Source: an uncultured Psychrobacter sp. (GTDB taxonomy: Bacteria; Pseudomonadota; Gammaproteobacteria; Pseudomonadales; Moraxellaceae). From it: DNA of 64,000 nt. The stretch lies in NCBI RefSeq assembly GCF_947488565.1, contig NZ_CANKZC010000001.1, positions 868,001 to 932,000 of the forward strand, given 5' to 3'. This document shows positions 43,228-52,113 of this stretch, piece after piece (the stretch's first letter is position 1; each line of letters begins with the position of its first letter). The position numbers were made by a program, and so were the translations under genes. Below the pieces are notes generated by a model. The model had not been told where the DNA came from and ran no database searches. It saw only the letters and a program-made list of their open reading frames with translations.

Positions 43228-44733
43228 CTACAGTGCTTGCAAATGATTGTCAAAAGACATCTGATGCACTTGACTGTCTTTAATAATATGCGGAACTCTT
43301 TCAGTATTACGCGTGTCGATTGCGCCTGACGCTAACGTATCTTGTATTTCTAACGTCGTTAACTGCCCTTGTCCATCACTGACAATAAAGCCTGATTTTT
43401 CGCTGCCACTCTTTTTAAAGGTTTGCTCTTTAAAGGCTTGACTGGCTAACATAGAAGCTCCAGCACAATCTGGCAAACTGACAGTATCAATTAGCTGCCG
43501 CGTATTTAAATCGTAAATCGCCGCACAGCCGCCAATGGGCGTGGTAACACACAATAAATTATGCTCGCTATCGACAGCGACACTGGCGATATACTGGTGA
43601 AAGCGCTGCCACTGATCATGAGGCATAATGAGCGGTTCAAAATTAGCATCACCGCGCTTATGCGTCAGTACCAGTGGTACATTGATATGTTTATCCCCTT
43701 GAAACTGAATGCCAATCATCACTGTACCATCGTCATGCATAGCGAGATGGCGCACGCTCATCTGATTGTGCGCTGGGATAACTTGCTCCAGTAATGCGCC
43801 AGTATGACGATTGAGATACACAAGCGAAGGGCGCATGCTATCGAGGTTTAGCTCTTCTCGAGACGCGCGCTCGGTTTTGATACCGCCATTGGCGATCACT
43901 AGTGTGTTGCCGTCAGGATGCATAATCAGCTCATGAGGGCCGATACCATAAGCGTCATATTCCGCGATTTTCTTATAGCCATCAGCAGCGTCATAGATAC
44001 CGATTTTACCATCTAGGCTTACTGTATCATTTTCAGTCACATATAAAAGCTTTCCATCTAAGCTGTAGCAAGCATGACCATAAAAATGCCGCTGGCTTAC
44101 CGCTTGGATAGCGTTTGTGACTTGTCCACTAGCGGTGTCTAGCACCCAAAACCTCTCACTAGGGCGACGACCCATCACCACGACATCACGGTGAAGAGGC
44201 TGATTTTTCACGCTATCTTGAGTAACATGCTGCATACCACATAAATCATCAACAGATGGCTGAACAACGATATCGTGCACACGCTCAGGCATGGTGGTCT
44301 GCCAAACGATCTGTCTATCAGCATCGATACCGACGACACCAAAGTCGCTGTCAAGCTGCCTGTTAGAACTATCAGCACCAGTGATATTTTTTGGCATAGA
44401 TGCCACACCGCTTACCCAGCTTACGGGACGTGCCACCATGGTGGTGGTATGCAAAGCAGCAAAATCAGGAGCATTTGTTGTCTCTTGATAATACTGCTGA
44501 TACGCTTGCTGCCATACCTGCCACTGTGCGCGGACACCGATCACGTAATCTTGCAAGCTTGCATCGGGCTGGTGCCGCTTTCGATAATAATGATGGATGC
44601 CGACCAGTGCTGCCGTGCCTGTGATACTAGCGAGCGCTGTCAGCACAGATGACGTCAATAACCCCTGACTGGGCTGATCGCTGATATCAAGCGCCAACAT
44701 GCCAGTCTGCGTTTCATTAATACGTTTATACAT
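43228..44733 (-). CDS. DUF1513 family beta-propeller protein
   Basis: 501-residue protein of the DUF1513 family, predicted beta-propeller, encoded last in an imelysin operon as in pseudomonads. Propeller-like repeats include HACYSLDGKLLYVTENDTV, GIGPHELIMHPDGNTLVIANGGI and SVRHLAMHDDGTVMIGIQFQG. The usual N-terminal Tat signal (twin Arg) is not seen; instead there is a hydrophobic stretch (SSVLTALASITGTAALVGI) about residues 28-46, probably a membrane anchor. It begins 3 nt after the upstream imelysin gene, so it is translationally linked. Likely periplasmic; role in iron uptake or storage inferred from its neighbours. Confidence 0.85.
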   Translation of the reverse strand: MYKRINETQTGMLALDISDQPSQGLLTSSVLTALASITGTAALVGIHHYYRKRHQPDASLQDYVIGVRAQWQVWQQAYQQYYQETTNAPDFAALHTTTMVARPVSWVSGVASMPKNITGADSSNRQLDSDFGVVGIDADRQIVWQTTMPERVHDIVVQPSVDDLCGMQHVTQDSVKNQPLHRDVVVMGRRPSERFWVLDTASGQVTNAIQAVSQRHFYGHACYSLDGKLLYVTENDTVSLDGKIGIYDAADGYKKIAEYDAYGIGPHELIMHPDGNTLVIANGGIKTERASREELNLDSMRPSLVYLNRHTGALLEQVIPAHNQMSVRHLAMHDDGTVMIGIQFQGDKHINVPLVLTHKRGDANFEPLIMPHDQWQRFHQYIASVAVDSEHNLLCVTTPIGGCAAIYDLNTRQLIDTVSLPDCAGASMLASQAFKEQTFKKSGSEKSGFIVSDGQGQLTTLEIQDTLASGAIDTRNTERVPHIIKDSQVHQMSFDNHLQAL

Positions 44734-44736
44734 TGC

Positions 44737-45885
44737 TTAATCACCATCAGTACTATTAAAGCCCACACGAATACCGAGTGTCGGAATCATCTGGCGCTTC
44801 ATAATACGAGTAATGGTGGTCAGATGATCATACAGTTCTTGCTGCACGGCCTTATCAGCTGTAGCAAGATCCTCTGGCATTTGTGCCAACAGCGTGGTGG
44901 CGTCTGCAAGTGCTGTTGATAAATTATCAGCGACTTCGTTTTCGTTATTACTGCCGAGGATAGCGGTTAAGACAGGATCAGTTAGCGCTTCATTTAACGT
45001 GGCTAATTTGGCATTGATAATGGCGCGGCTTTGACCTGCTGTCGCAGCTGGCAGATGACCTTTGGCTTTACCCGTCAGTCCCAAAGGCTGATCAATGGCG
45101 TTAGATTTCATGGTCTCAACCAAAGACAACAAAGAATTAAACCATTGGTTTAAGCCCTGATCGCTATCTGCCGTCTTATCAATTGCCAACAGCTCGGTGG
45201 CATTCTCTTGCCAATGGTTTTCGATATCTTGCAAGCGCGTACTCAGGGCATGACTTGCGCTTATCACGTAAGCACACTGGCCAGCATCCAAGCTCTCGTT
45301 AGCATAAAGTGCCTCTTCCAATCCTGGCACTCCTTGTACAATGGCACTTTCGTTAGCGAGCTGCTCAGCGCTTAGGTTTGGATTGGCAGCGATAAGATCT
45401 GCCACACCACTATGTACCAGTCCACGCTCATCAGGATAATAATTGATATATAAGTTGCTCATACTGGCGGTCGCAGGGCCAAAATTGATCATCTCAGCGC
45501 GCGCCCATGCTTGGGCCAACACCAGCCATTGATCACGTAGCGCTTGTAGCTCATCACCGCTGACTGCTCCTGACTGACAATGCTTTTGCGCCAGTTTATG
45601 CATCAGCTCGCTTTGCTCTACAGCATCGGCATAGGCCGGAATAACGATATCATTTGCCACGTGAGTCAGATAGGTTTTTTCTGTCTCAGCACTAATATCG
45701 ACAGCGGCGATTTTCTCTATACTATTATTTTTATCGTTTACAGAAGACGTAGTAGCGCTATCTTGTACGACTTTTTGGCTATCAGTCTCTGGCGTTTTGT
45801 TTTCATCTGCAGGTTTGACACAGCTGATCAGTAGCCCAGCACTCAAAGCAGAGAGCGTCATCGCTAAAGCATGGTTTATTTTCAT
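44737..45885 (-). CDS. Imelysin-family lipoprotein, second copy
   Basis: 382-residue periplasmic lipoprotein; lipobox GLLISC (Cys about residue 22). The imelysin domain starts near residue 75 (IVIPAYADAVEQSELMHK). The motif region reads GVPGLEEALYAN, so the His of the canonical GxHxxE is replaced, as in many second imelysins of such operons. An acidic linker (ENKTPETDSQK) follows the anchor. Imelysin proteins are iron-regulated and thought to bind iron or haem-linked partners. Encoded between the di-haem oxidase and DUF1513 genes. Confidence 0.88.
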   Translation of the reverse strand: MKINHALAMTLSALSAGLLISCVKPADENKTPETDSQKVVQDSATTSSVNDKNNSIEKIAAVDISAETEKTYLTHVANDIVIPAYADAVEQSELMHKLAQKHCQSGAVSGDELQALRDQWLVLAQAWARAEMINFGPATASMSNLYINYYPDERGLVHSGVADLIAANPNLSAEQLANESAIVQGVPGLEEALYANESLDAGQCAYVISASHALSTRLQDIENHWQENATELLAIDKTADSDQGLNQWFNSLLSLVETMKSNAIDQPLGLTGKAKGHLPAATAGQSRAIINAKLATLNEALTDPVLTAILGSNNENEVADNLSTALADATTLLAQMPEDLATADKAVQQELYDHLTTITRIMKRQMIPTLGIRVGFNSTDGD

Positions 45886-46010
45886 AAGTTTCTCGGTATT
45901 TGTATGAATAAGATGGCTGAAAAACTGATAAAAGTAATCATAATAATATCAATGTATTCAGTCATTAAAATTGTAGCCGTTAACGATCAACGCTGATCTG
46001 CGCTTTTATA

Positions 46011-46067
46011 ATGACGCTTTTTATAACGGCTCTTTTTATGACGGCTCTTTTTATGACGGCTCTTTTT
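46011..46067. repeat. 15-bp tandem repeat array at the end of the di-haem gene
   Basis: Three perfect-length units of AT(A/G)ACGGCTCTTTTT (46023-46037, 46038-46052, 46053-46067; units 2 and 3 identical) are preceded by a shortened 12-bp unit ATGACGCTTTTT (46011-46022). The array starts exactly at the stop codon of the di-haem oxidase gene and lies in the gap before the second imelysin gene. A near copy (one base different) lies in the operon leader at 49522-49536. Confidence 0.9.
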
Positions 46068-47697
46068 ATAACGATTGTAAGAACGCGGTCAATTCAGCGC
46101 GTCCTTGCTTATCTAGCTGTAGTACTTTTTGCTTTTGTTTTTCTGCCTCACCGCCATGCCAAAGTACAGCTTCCATCAATGTACGAGCGCGGCCATCGTG
46201 TAGAAACGTCGCTTGTGGATCGACCGTTTGCGCAAGGCCAACCCCCCATAAAGCTGGCGTTCGCCATTCATAGGAGTTGGCTAAAAACTCTACTTGCGCG
46301 TCTTTTGGCGGCAGCTTACCAGCGGCCGTCCGATCGGCAAGCTCGTCGCCCATGTCATGCAGTAGCAAGTCAGTATAAGGATAAATCACTTGTCCATGCT
46401 GCTCAAGGTGGTCATCGTCGGTTTTTGGCAACTGATATCTTGGCGTATGACAGCTTTGGCAACCCATATCATAAAAGCGTTTTTTGCCCGCAAGTACTAG
46501 TTTATCGTCGGCATTGCGGCGATGCGGCACGGCCAGATTGCGCGTATAAAATTCGACAAACTTAGCCACCTCATCATTGACCTCCACAGGTGGCTTACCA
46601 TTGCCTTGCTCATCAGCGCCCGTGGTCGCGTTGACACACGCGGTCTGCGTTGGCATACAGGATTCATGAGGACGGATGTTAGAGGTCAACCCCATATCTT
46701 CATTAAAGGCGCTTTGGTTTTGTGTTAAAAGCTTAGTCTGGCCGGCCTTCCAACCAAAACGTCCCAATGCAGTTTTACCTGTTTGTGGATCCATAACCCA
46801 GTTAAATTTACCGCTGATATCGTCACTGTTATTTTCCACTGCTTGTTTTTTAATGTCGTCGTCAGGTATTTGCTCCAGCAGCCCAAGCCCTATCATCGGT
46901 AGAGCAACGCGCGGCGACACCATTAGTTCATCATCAAACGCGCCATAACCTGGGCGTGTCAGATCAAAGGTTGGCGCGCGCAGGGTCTCAACGTGACCAT
47001 CAGCAAAAGTAACGGGCTTGTCGGTCCACTGCACACTAATACGTGCTTCAGCGGGCACACCCTGAATACCGCGATCTTGCAGTTGGCCACCATACATTGG
47101 ATCGACGACTTTTTCGATCAGCGAGTTTTGCAGCTGCTGACGCTCCTCAGCTGTAGTCGCAGGCATCGCCAGACGAATCAGCAAGCTGTCGGCATCGTCC
47201 TCATTACTCATCGGCGCATGACCACGGCCGTCTTTAATGTGACAAGACTGGCAGGCAGCGACGTTAAATAACGCGCCCAAACCATCACGGCTATCGGTAC
47301 TGGCAGGGGCGACGACCCACGGCTGGCGAAAAAACGCATTACCAATAAAAAAACTACCCTTACGTGAGGCCGATAGATTGGAGGACGGTTTAGAGTAACT
47401 TTCACTACTCGTAATGCTAATACCAGTATCACCACCTTGCTTGATCTCTTGCGGGTCAAATATCGCAAGCTGCGTCATTGGCACGCCCGCCAGCGCTTCA
47501 ATATCTTGAGCACGCTTAGGTGTGACCGCTTGTGCCTCTGCGCTATCCGCTACCTCGTTTTTATTTTTAGATACACTATCAGTCGGTTGACAAGCGCTGA
47601 TCGCCACTGCGCCTATGATTGTTATCGTCAGTTTATAGATAGTACGTTGGAGAATTAAAGCAGGGAAAGTAGAGGGTTTGGCAGAAGTGACGCTCAT
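46066..47697 (-). CDS. Di-haem cytochrome c oxidoreductase (DUF1111/DHOR family)
   Basis: 543-residue lipoprotein (lipobox VAISAC near residue 36) of the di-haem oxidoreductase family, related to cytochrome c peroxidase and thiol oxidase. Two haem c sites: AACQSCHIKDGRGH near residue 148 and MGCQSCHTPRYQ near residue 410. The C-terminal block TFLHDGRARTLMEAVLWHGGEAE is family-typical. Located between two imelysin genes behind a Fur box, the setting in which such proteins are linked to iron acquisition. The stop codon lies in the first unit of a 15-bp repeat array. Confidence 0.9.
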   Translation of the reverse strand: MSVTSAKPSTFPALILQRTIYKLTITIIGAVAISACQPTDSVSKNKNEVADSAEAQAVTPKRAQDIEALAGVPMTQLAIFDPQEIKQGGDTGISITSSESYSKPSSNLSASRKGSFFIGNAFFRQPWVVAPASTDSRDGLGALFNVAACQSCHIKDGRGHAPMSNEDDADSLLIRLAMPATTAEERQQLQNSLIEKVVDPMYGGQLQDRGIQGVPAEARISVQWTDKPVTFADGHVETLRAPTFDLTRPGYGAFDDELMVSPRVALPMIGLGLLEQIPDDDIKKQAVENNSDDISGKFNWVMDPQTGKTALGRFGWKAGQTKLLTQNQSAFNEDMGLTSNIRPHESCMPTQTACVNATTGADEQGNGKPPVEVNDEVAKFVEFYTRNLAVPHRRNADDKLVLAGKKRFYDMGCQSCHTPRYQLPKTDDDHLEQHGQVIYPYTDLLLHDMGDELADRTAAGKLPPKDAQVEFLANSYEWRTPALWGVGLAQTVDPQATFLHDGRARTLMEAVLWHGGEAEKQKQKVLQLDKQGRAELTAFLQSL

Positions 47698-47955
47698 AGA
47701 AGTTGCCTTAGTTCACAAGTAGAACCATTAAAATCAGCTGCTATACGGTTTTGATCAGTCTGTTGACTGATGTACTGGTACACACTGGCCTATCGGCTTA
47801 TTTTAATGCTCAAAAATACGCTGCCAACCATTGCCAGCAACGTATATATTATATCTGATTGACGCTTTTATCAGGACCTGTCTTACAAACTTATAATGAC
47901 TCAACAGACATGACAAGCAGTATAAACCAATCTATTTAAACAGATAAGCGTCAAC

Positions 47956-49407
47956 TTAAAACTGAGAGCCTGCATCGGCATCTAAGTTGTCGATACCGAC
48001 CGCTTTTGCTGCATTTTCGATACCAGCAGTCAGTTCTTGTAAGCTAGTAATGCTACTCTCAATCCAGCCACGACGCGTGTTTTGCTCTTCAGCCGAGATA
48101 CCTTGTTTACTCACTTGACCTGCTGTAGCAATCATTTGATCAACTTTAATGCCTTCTTCTTCGCCTTTTTTAACGATGACATTAAAAGCATCTTCTACTT
48201 TGATAAAGTCGATGGCCAATCTATCAGCGGCGTCTGAGTGTCCGTTATCAATAAGATACTGATGAATACCGTAACCCCCAACGGTTTCGCCAGTGACTGT
48301 TTGATAGCTACCATTGAATACATTTTGGATACCACGTGCGTTATTGGCATAACTTAAGTGAGTCAAATCACTAAAGCATTCGTGCTCGTCTTCTGTTGAT
48401 CCAGTCACAAACGCTACCTGTATGCGCTCAGAAGCCAGCTCACCCAGTGCTAAGCTGCCCATTTGATACATGATTTGACGTAAAGCATTGTCGTTTTTAC
48501 GCGCTATAAGATCACTACGTAAAGTATTTTCGCTATCAGGTTGCCACTCAGCTTCCATCGCTGTTAAGTCATCAACCAATAGCTGAGTCGCCGCCTTTAA
48601 AAAATTACCGCGACGTTCACATATACTGGCGTCATCATTGACGATATCACCACTGGTACATTGCCCAGCTTCAGTGGCATAGTCAGTCACAGGGCGCTCT
48701 CCTGCACCCGCGCTGACGCCATTGGTGTCTTGACCCCATAGCATAAATTCAATTGCATGATAGCCCGTTGTGACATTGGCTTCACTACCACCGATCTCAT
48801 TCATTTCTGCTAGTAGCTCAGGGGTGATTTCGCTGGTATCTTGTTTAATACTGCCGACCGTAATACTATCGCTATTGATAATATTGTCCTGGCTATTGTA
48901 CTCACCTTCATAGCTATCACTGACATAATCAATCAACGCTTCATCAAGTGGCCATGCATTTATTTGACCTTCCCACCCATCGACGCTACCGATGGCACGC
49001 TTGTCATTAGCCGTGACAAAACCTTCATCAAAACGGAACACTTCGGTCTGTGAATAAGGCTGACGCGCCGCTTTATAGGCGGCTTTTGCAGCATCTAGGT
49101 TGGCTTTAGTTGGTGTTGCTACGTAGGTTTCGACCGCAGTTTGCAGGGCTTTTGCTGTGTCTAGTGAGTCTTTATAAGCAGCATGTGCCATATTGGCATA
49201 GCTACTTACCAGTCGATCAATATGAGCTTGCTCGGCAGCTGAGCGTTGTCCATCATCAGATGTTTCTGCGCTTTGCACTTCTGTCTGTGTAACAGTAGTG
49301 TCCTCTTCTGTCTGTTTGGTACAACCCGACACCATTAGTATCGCGGTAAGTGCAGTAGCTAAAGTAGTTGGTAAAAACTTGCGGCTCGTTACTGTGGTAA
49401 ATGTCAT
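47956..49407 (-). CDS. Imelysin-family iron-regulated lipoprotein, first copy
   Basis: 483-residue periplasmic lipoprotein (lipobox ILMVSGC, Cys near residue 29). The imelysin motif is intact as GYHAIEFMLWGQD (Gly-x-His-x2-Glu). Other parts are GFVTANDKRAIGSVDGWEGQINAWPLDEALIDY and GSLALGELASERIQVAFVTGSTEDEHECFSD, closely like IrpA/insulin-cleaving-protease-type imelysins. The start is ATG 49407, with GAGGA 8 nt upstream; a longer frame to 49431 is less likely. First gene of the operon, with a strong Fur box about 200 nt upstream and repeats in the leader. Confidence 0.93.
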   Translation of the reverse strand: MTFTTVTSRKFLPTTLATALTAILMVSGCTKQTEEDTTVTQTEVQSAETSDDGQRSAAEQAHIDRLVSSYANMAHAAYKDSLDTAKALQTAVETYVATPTKANLDAAKAAYKAARQPYSQTEVFRFDEGFVTANDKRAIGSVDGWEGQINAWPLDEALIDYVSDSYEGEYNSQDNIINSDSITVGSIKQDTSEITPELLAEMNEIGGSEANVTTGYHAIEFMLWGQDTNGVSAGAGERPVTDYATEAGQCTSGDIVNDDASICERRGNFLKAATQLLVDDLTAMEAEWQPDSENTLRSDLIARKNDNALRQIMYQMGSLALGELASERIQVAFVTGSTEDEHECFSDLTHLSYANNARGIQNVFNGSYQTVTGETVGGYGIHQYLIDNGHSDAADRLAIDFIKVEDAFNVIVKKGEEEGIKVDQMIATAGQVSKQGISAEEQNTRRGWIESSITSLQELTAGIENAAKAVGIDNLDADAGSQF

Positions 49408-49445
49408 ACATATCCTCAAAAAGTTTTGCAAAAGAATTTATCAAT

Positions 49446-49536
49446 TTTGACCAAATACTAAAGTTTGACCAAATATTATTAGGCGTTTTGTCCCTAGAGT
49501 CGTAAGCGCACTTATCTTTATATGACGACTCTTTTT
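49446..49536 (-). promoter_or_regulatory. Repeat-rich leader of the imelysin operon
   Basis: It contains the direct repeat TTTGACCAAATA at 49446-49457 and 49464-49475 (18-nt period), an inverted pair AGAGTCGT (49496-49503) and ACGACTCT (49525-49532), and one near copy of the 15-bp unit of the array at 46011-46067. It lies between the Fur box and the first imelysin start, so it is probably 5' untranslated RNA or promoter DNA. Confidence 0.5.
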
Positions 49537-49607
49537 CGTCATACATCTAATTATGCATAATAAAAGTGTTAGCGTTACAGCCATAATAAATATTAATGAA
49601 GTATAAA

Positions 49608-49626
49608 GTTATCGATAATCATTATC
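49608..49626. promoter_or_regulatory. Fur box upstream of the imelysin operon
   Basis: The 19-mer at this place matches the Fur consensus GATAATGATAATCATTATC at 16 of 19 positions by my count and contains the perfect palindrome GATAATCATTATC. It lies about 200 nt before the first imelysin gene. Iron-repressed transcription of the four-gene operon is the likely consequence. Confidence 0.8.
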
Positions 49627-49707
49627 AATATTTAATTTAACATTAATATTTTTTCAATAACTACTTTCTACCTTAACTACTCTCTACCTTTCATAAATTT
49701 ATAGCAA

Positions 49708-49744
49708 AAAAAAGAGCCAGCAAAGTGCCAGCTCTCTTTTTTTC
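49708..49744 (-). terminator. Terminator of the OmpA-type lipoprotein gene
   Basis: Read leftward, AGAGCTGGC and GCTGGCTCT can pair (with two wobbles) around ACTTT and are followed by TTTTTT. The hairpin is flanked by A and T tracts on both sides. Confidence 0.7.
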
Positions 49745-49788
49745 GTTATTTAATACAATGTTATTCGGTACAAATACGTATTTGGTGC

Positions 49789-50445
49789 TTAGTTTATGCT
49801 TTGTGGTGAGTTGATAGTCAACTCTACGCGGCGGTTTTGCTGACGACCATAGTCTGTACCATTATCAGCAACTGGACGAGACTCACCATATGCAACCACA
49901 TTGATACGGTTGGAAGATACGCCACGTGCAGTCAAATAGTTAGCGACTGAGTAAGCGCGGTCACGCGATAGACGCATGTTATAAGCATCCGAACCTTTGC
50001 TATCCGTATGGCCTGCAATGTTTACTGTCGTTTTATTATATTGGTTCATTGTTGATGCAAGCTTGTCTAATGTTGGCTTGAAAGAAGAGCTCAATGTTGC
50101 ATCATCAAATGAGAAAGTAATATTACCTGGCATAACCAAGTCAATGTTACCCGTATTTGGATTTTGCTCGACCGTGACGCCCGTGCCAGCCATTTGTTGC
50201 TCAAGCTGCTTTGCTTGACGTTCCATATAGTAACCAACGCCAGCACCTAGCGCTGCACCAATAGCAGCATCACGACCAGTCTTATCGCCACCAGTAGCCT
50301 TTGAGATAGTCGCACCACCTGCTGCACCAACTAAAGTGCCCAAAGCCGTTTTATTCAAACGCTGTTGTCCAGTGTTTGGATCAGTAGTACAACCGCTTAA
50401 TGCTAGACCTGATGCTACTGCTGCAATCATTAATTTATTACGCAT
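49789..50445 (-). CDS. OmpA-family (YiaD-like) outer-membrane lipoprotein
   Basis: 218-residue lipoprotein; lipobox GLALSGC (Cys near residue 19). A glycine-zipper region follows (GTLVGAAGGATISKATGGDKTGRDAAIGAALGAGVGYYME), then from about residue 100 the OmpA C-terminal domain that binds peptidoglycan: ITFSFDDATLSSSFKPTLDKLA, VNIAGHTDSKGSDAYNMRLSRDRAYSVANYL and YGESRPVADNGTDYGRQQNRRVEL. The start is ATG 50445 with GAGGGA; an earlier in-frame ATG at 50475 would lengthen the signal peptide. Anchors the outer membrane to the cell wall. Confidence 0.93.
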   Translation of the reverse strand: MRNKLMIAAVASGLALSGCTTDPNTGQQRLNKTALGTLVGAAGGATISKATGGDKTGRDAAIGAALGAGVGYYMERQAKQLEQQMAGTGVTVEQNPNTGNIDLVMPGNITFSFDDATLSSSFKPTLDKLASTMNQYNKTTVNIAGHTDSKGSDAYNMRLSRDRAYSVANYLTARGVSSNRINVVAYGESRPVADNGTDYGRQQNRRVELTINSPQSIN

Positions 50446-51111
50446 AGTATTCCCTCTTAAGTTAAATTTATTCATTGTACTCTGTTGTATTCTAGAATTT
50501 TTCCTCTAAAAACACGCTATTAATATGATTGATATGCGACATATTAGGGTTTAGTACAGTTAACGATTATAACGTTTTTGTAAAGAATCAAAAGCAGTTA
50601 TATCTGACAGTCGTACAAGTTCACAAGATACCAAACATTAAACAGCTTGTTAGGTGTTATTCACACTCGTCATTATTATCGCAAGCAAGTTCTGTCTATG
50701 TGTAATATTTTGTCACATCTATGTATAAGAAGTGCATGAGACCTTACACACACTGTTATCGATACGATTATATAAATGCAATAAATACTATAAAACGACC
50801 TCAATATATACTTTTTTCTGAATATAAGAAATATTATTATTCAAAAAATTCCCGATTTTAGCCAATAGTTATAACTATAAATATAATAAAATATTTGTAG
50901 TGTTTGCTACCAAAAGTGATGTTAACACTCGTACACTGTTCTTGCTTTCTGCTAAACTCGTGCCTGCTTAGTACTATAAATTGATCGTTTTATTTAAATT
51001 TATATGGCTCACGTTGCTATATCTATATAAACCACTCGTATTTTCTCTATAGCACTAGCAGCCCTTATAACATTCGCAACGATTACTACAACAAATAAAA
51101 AAGGACTTATC
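50446..51111. other. 666-nt divergent intergenic region, no gene seen
   Basis: Very AT-rich DNA between the OmpA-type lipoprotein and the acyltransferase. It must hold both promoters. I see no ORF with a ribosome binding site, no tRNA and no clear repeat. A small RNA cannot be excluded by eye. Confidence 0.4.
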
Positions 51112-52074
51112 GTGCAATTGATTTCTACTATTCAAAAACTGCATGAGCGCGCTCCCAGACTCGGCAAAGCCCTCTCTCTTGCAACGGCTACGGGTGTTAT
51201 TACTGGTAATAGTATTGGCGCAAGCATACCGATATGGTTTATGGGTGCAGCCAAAACCATTACTGGCGCGAAAATTGCTGATGATACTGTCATTAAAGTG
51301 ACCAATTATTGGATAAATAGCAATAATGCTTTGATTGATAATATTTTACCCAATAAAGATTGGCGTATTAACCTACCTGATGATGTGCATCCAAAGGGTA
51401 AATACTTGCTGATTAGCAATCACCAATCATGGGTTGATACCAGTATCGTACAGTATGTTAGCGAAAAGCGCTTACCATTAACGCGTTTTTTTACCAAGTT
51501 TGAGCTGATTTATATTCCTGTCATTGGACAAGCCTTTTATTTTTTAGACTTTCCTATGATGCGCCGGCATTCAAAAGAAGCGGTAGCGAAAAACCCAGCT
51601 CTACAAGGTAAGGATATCGAGGAGGCCAAACGTGCTTGTGCTTTGTTAAAAGGCAAACCTTTTACCCTATTGAATTACTTAGAGGGTACGCGTTTTACTA
51701 AAGCCAAACACGCTAAGCAGCAATCGCCTTATAGTCATTTACTCAAGCCTCGTGCAGGCGGTCTTGCACTCGCTATTAATGCTTTGGGTGAGGATATCGA
51801 TGGTATTTTAGACATGACCATCGTTTATCCTGATGGCATACCAAACTATAGCGATTTGTGGAAAGGCAACATCAAACGCTTGGGAGTCGATGTCCGCTAT
51901 ATCAAGATGCCTGACACGCTGTTCACTGCTATCCAAAAAGGTGGTTACGAAAAAGATGAATCGATTAAAGCTGAGATGTTTGATTGGGTTGGGGACGTAT
52001 GGCAACAAAAAAATGAACGTATCGATACTATGCTCGCTGAGTTTGACTCCAACTCTGAACCTAACAATGCTTAA
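51112..52074 (+). CDS. 1-acylglycerol-3-phosphate acyltransferase-like protein (YihG-type)
   Basis: 320-residue membrane-associated acyltransferase of the LPLAT family. Motif I is SNHQSWVDTSIV (His-x4-Asp, near residue 104), motif II the region FPMMRRHSKE, motif III LNYLEGTRFTKAK (Glu-Gly-Thr-Arg), and motif IV in TIVYPDGIPNY. The YihG/PlsC2 type is the best fit. It starts at GTG with AAGGA 7 nt upstream. The next gene follows 39 nt later, so the two are probably cotranscribed. Likely substrate: lysophosphatidic acid or a related lysophospholipid. Confidence 0.88.
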   Translation: MQLISTIQKLHERAPRLGKALSLATATGVITGNSIGASIPIWFMGAAKTITGAKIADDTVIKVTNYWINSNNALIDNILPNKDWRINLPDDVHPKGKYLLISNHQSWVDTSIVQYVSEKRLPLTRFFTKFELIYIPVIGQAFYFLDFPMMRRHSKEAVAKNPALQGKDIEEAKRACALLKGKPFTLLNYLEGTRFTKAKHAKQQSPYSHLLKPRAGGLALAINALGEDIDGILDMTIVYPDGIPNYSDLWKGNIKRLGVDVRYIKMPDTLFTAIQKGGYEKDESIKAEMFDWVGDVWQQKNERIDTMLAEFDSNSEPNNA

Positions 52075-52113
52075 GACTAAATTGCTCTAATATAACCACC
52101 GACGATATAAGGT

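Noticed and set aside
46011..46067. CRISPR-like repeat array
   Set aside because: Units are directly adjacent 15-mers without spacers, and no cas genes are present. It is a minisatellite.
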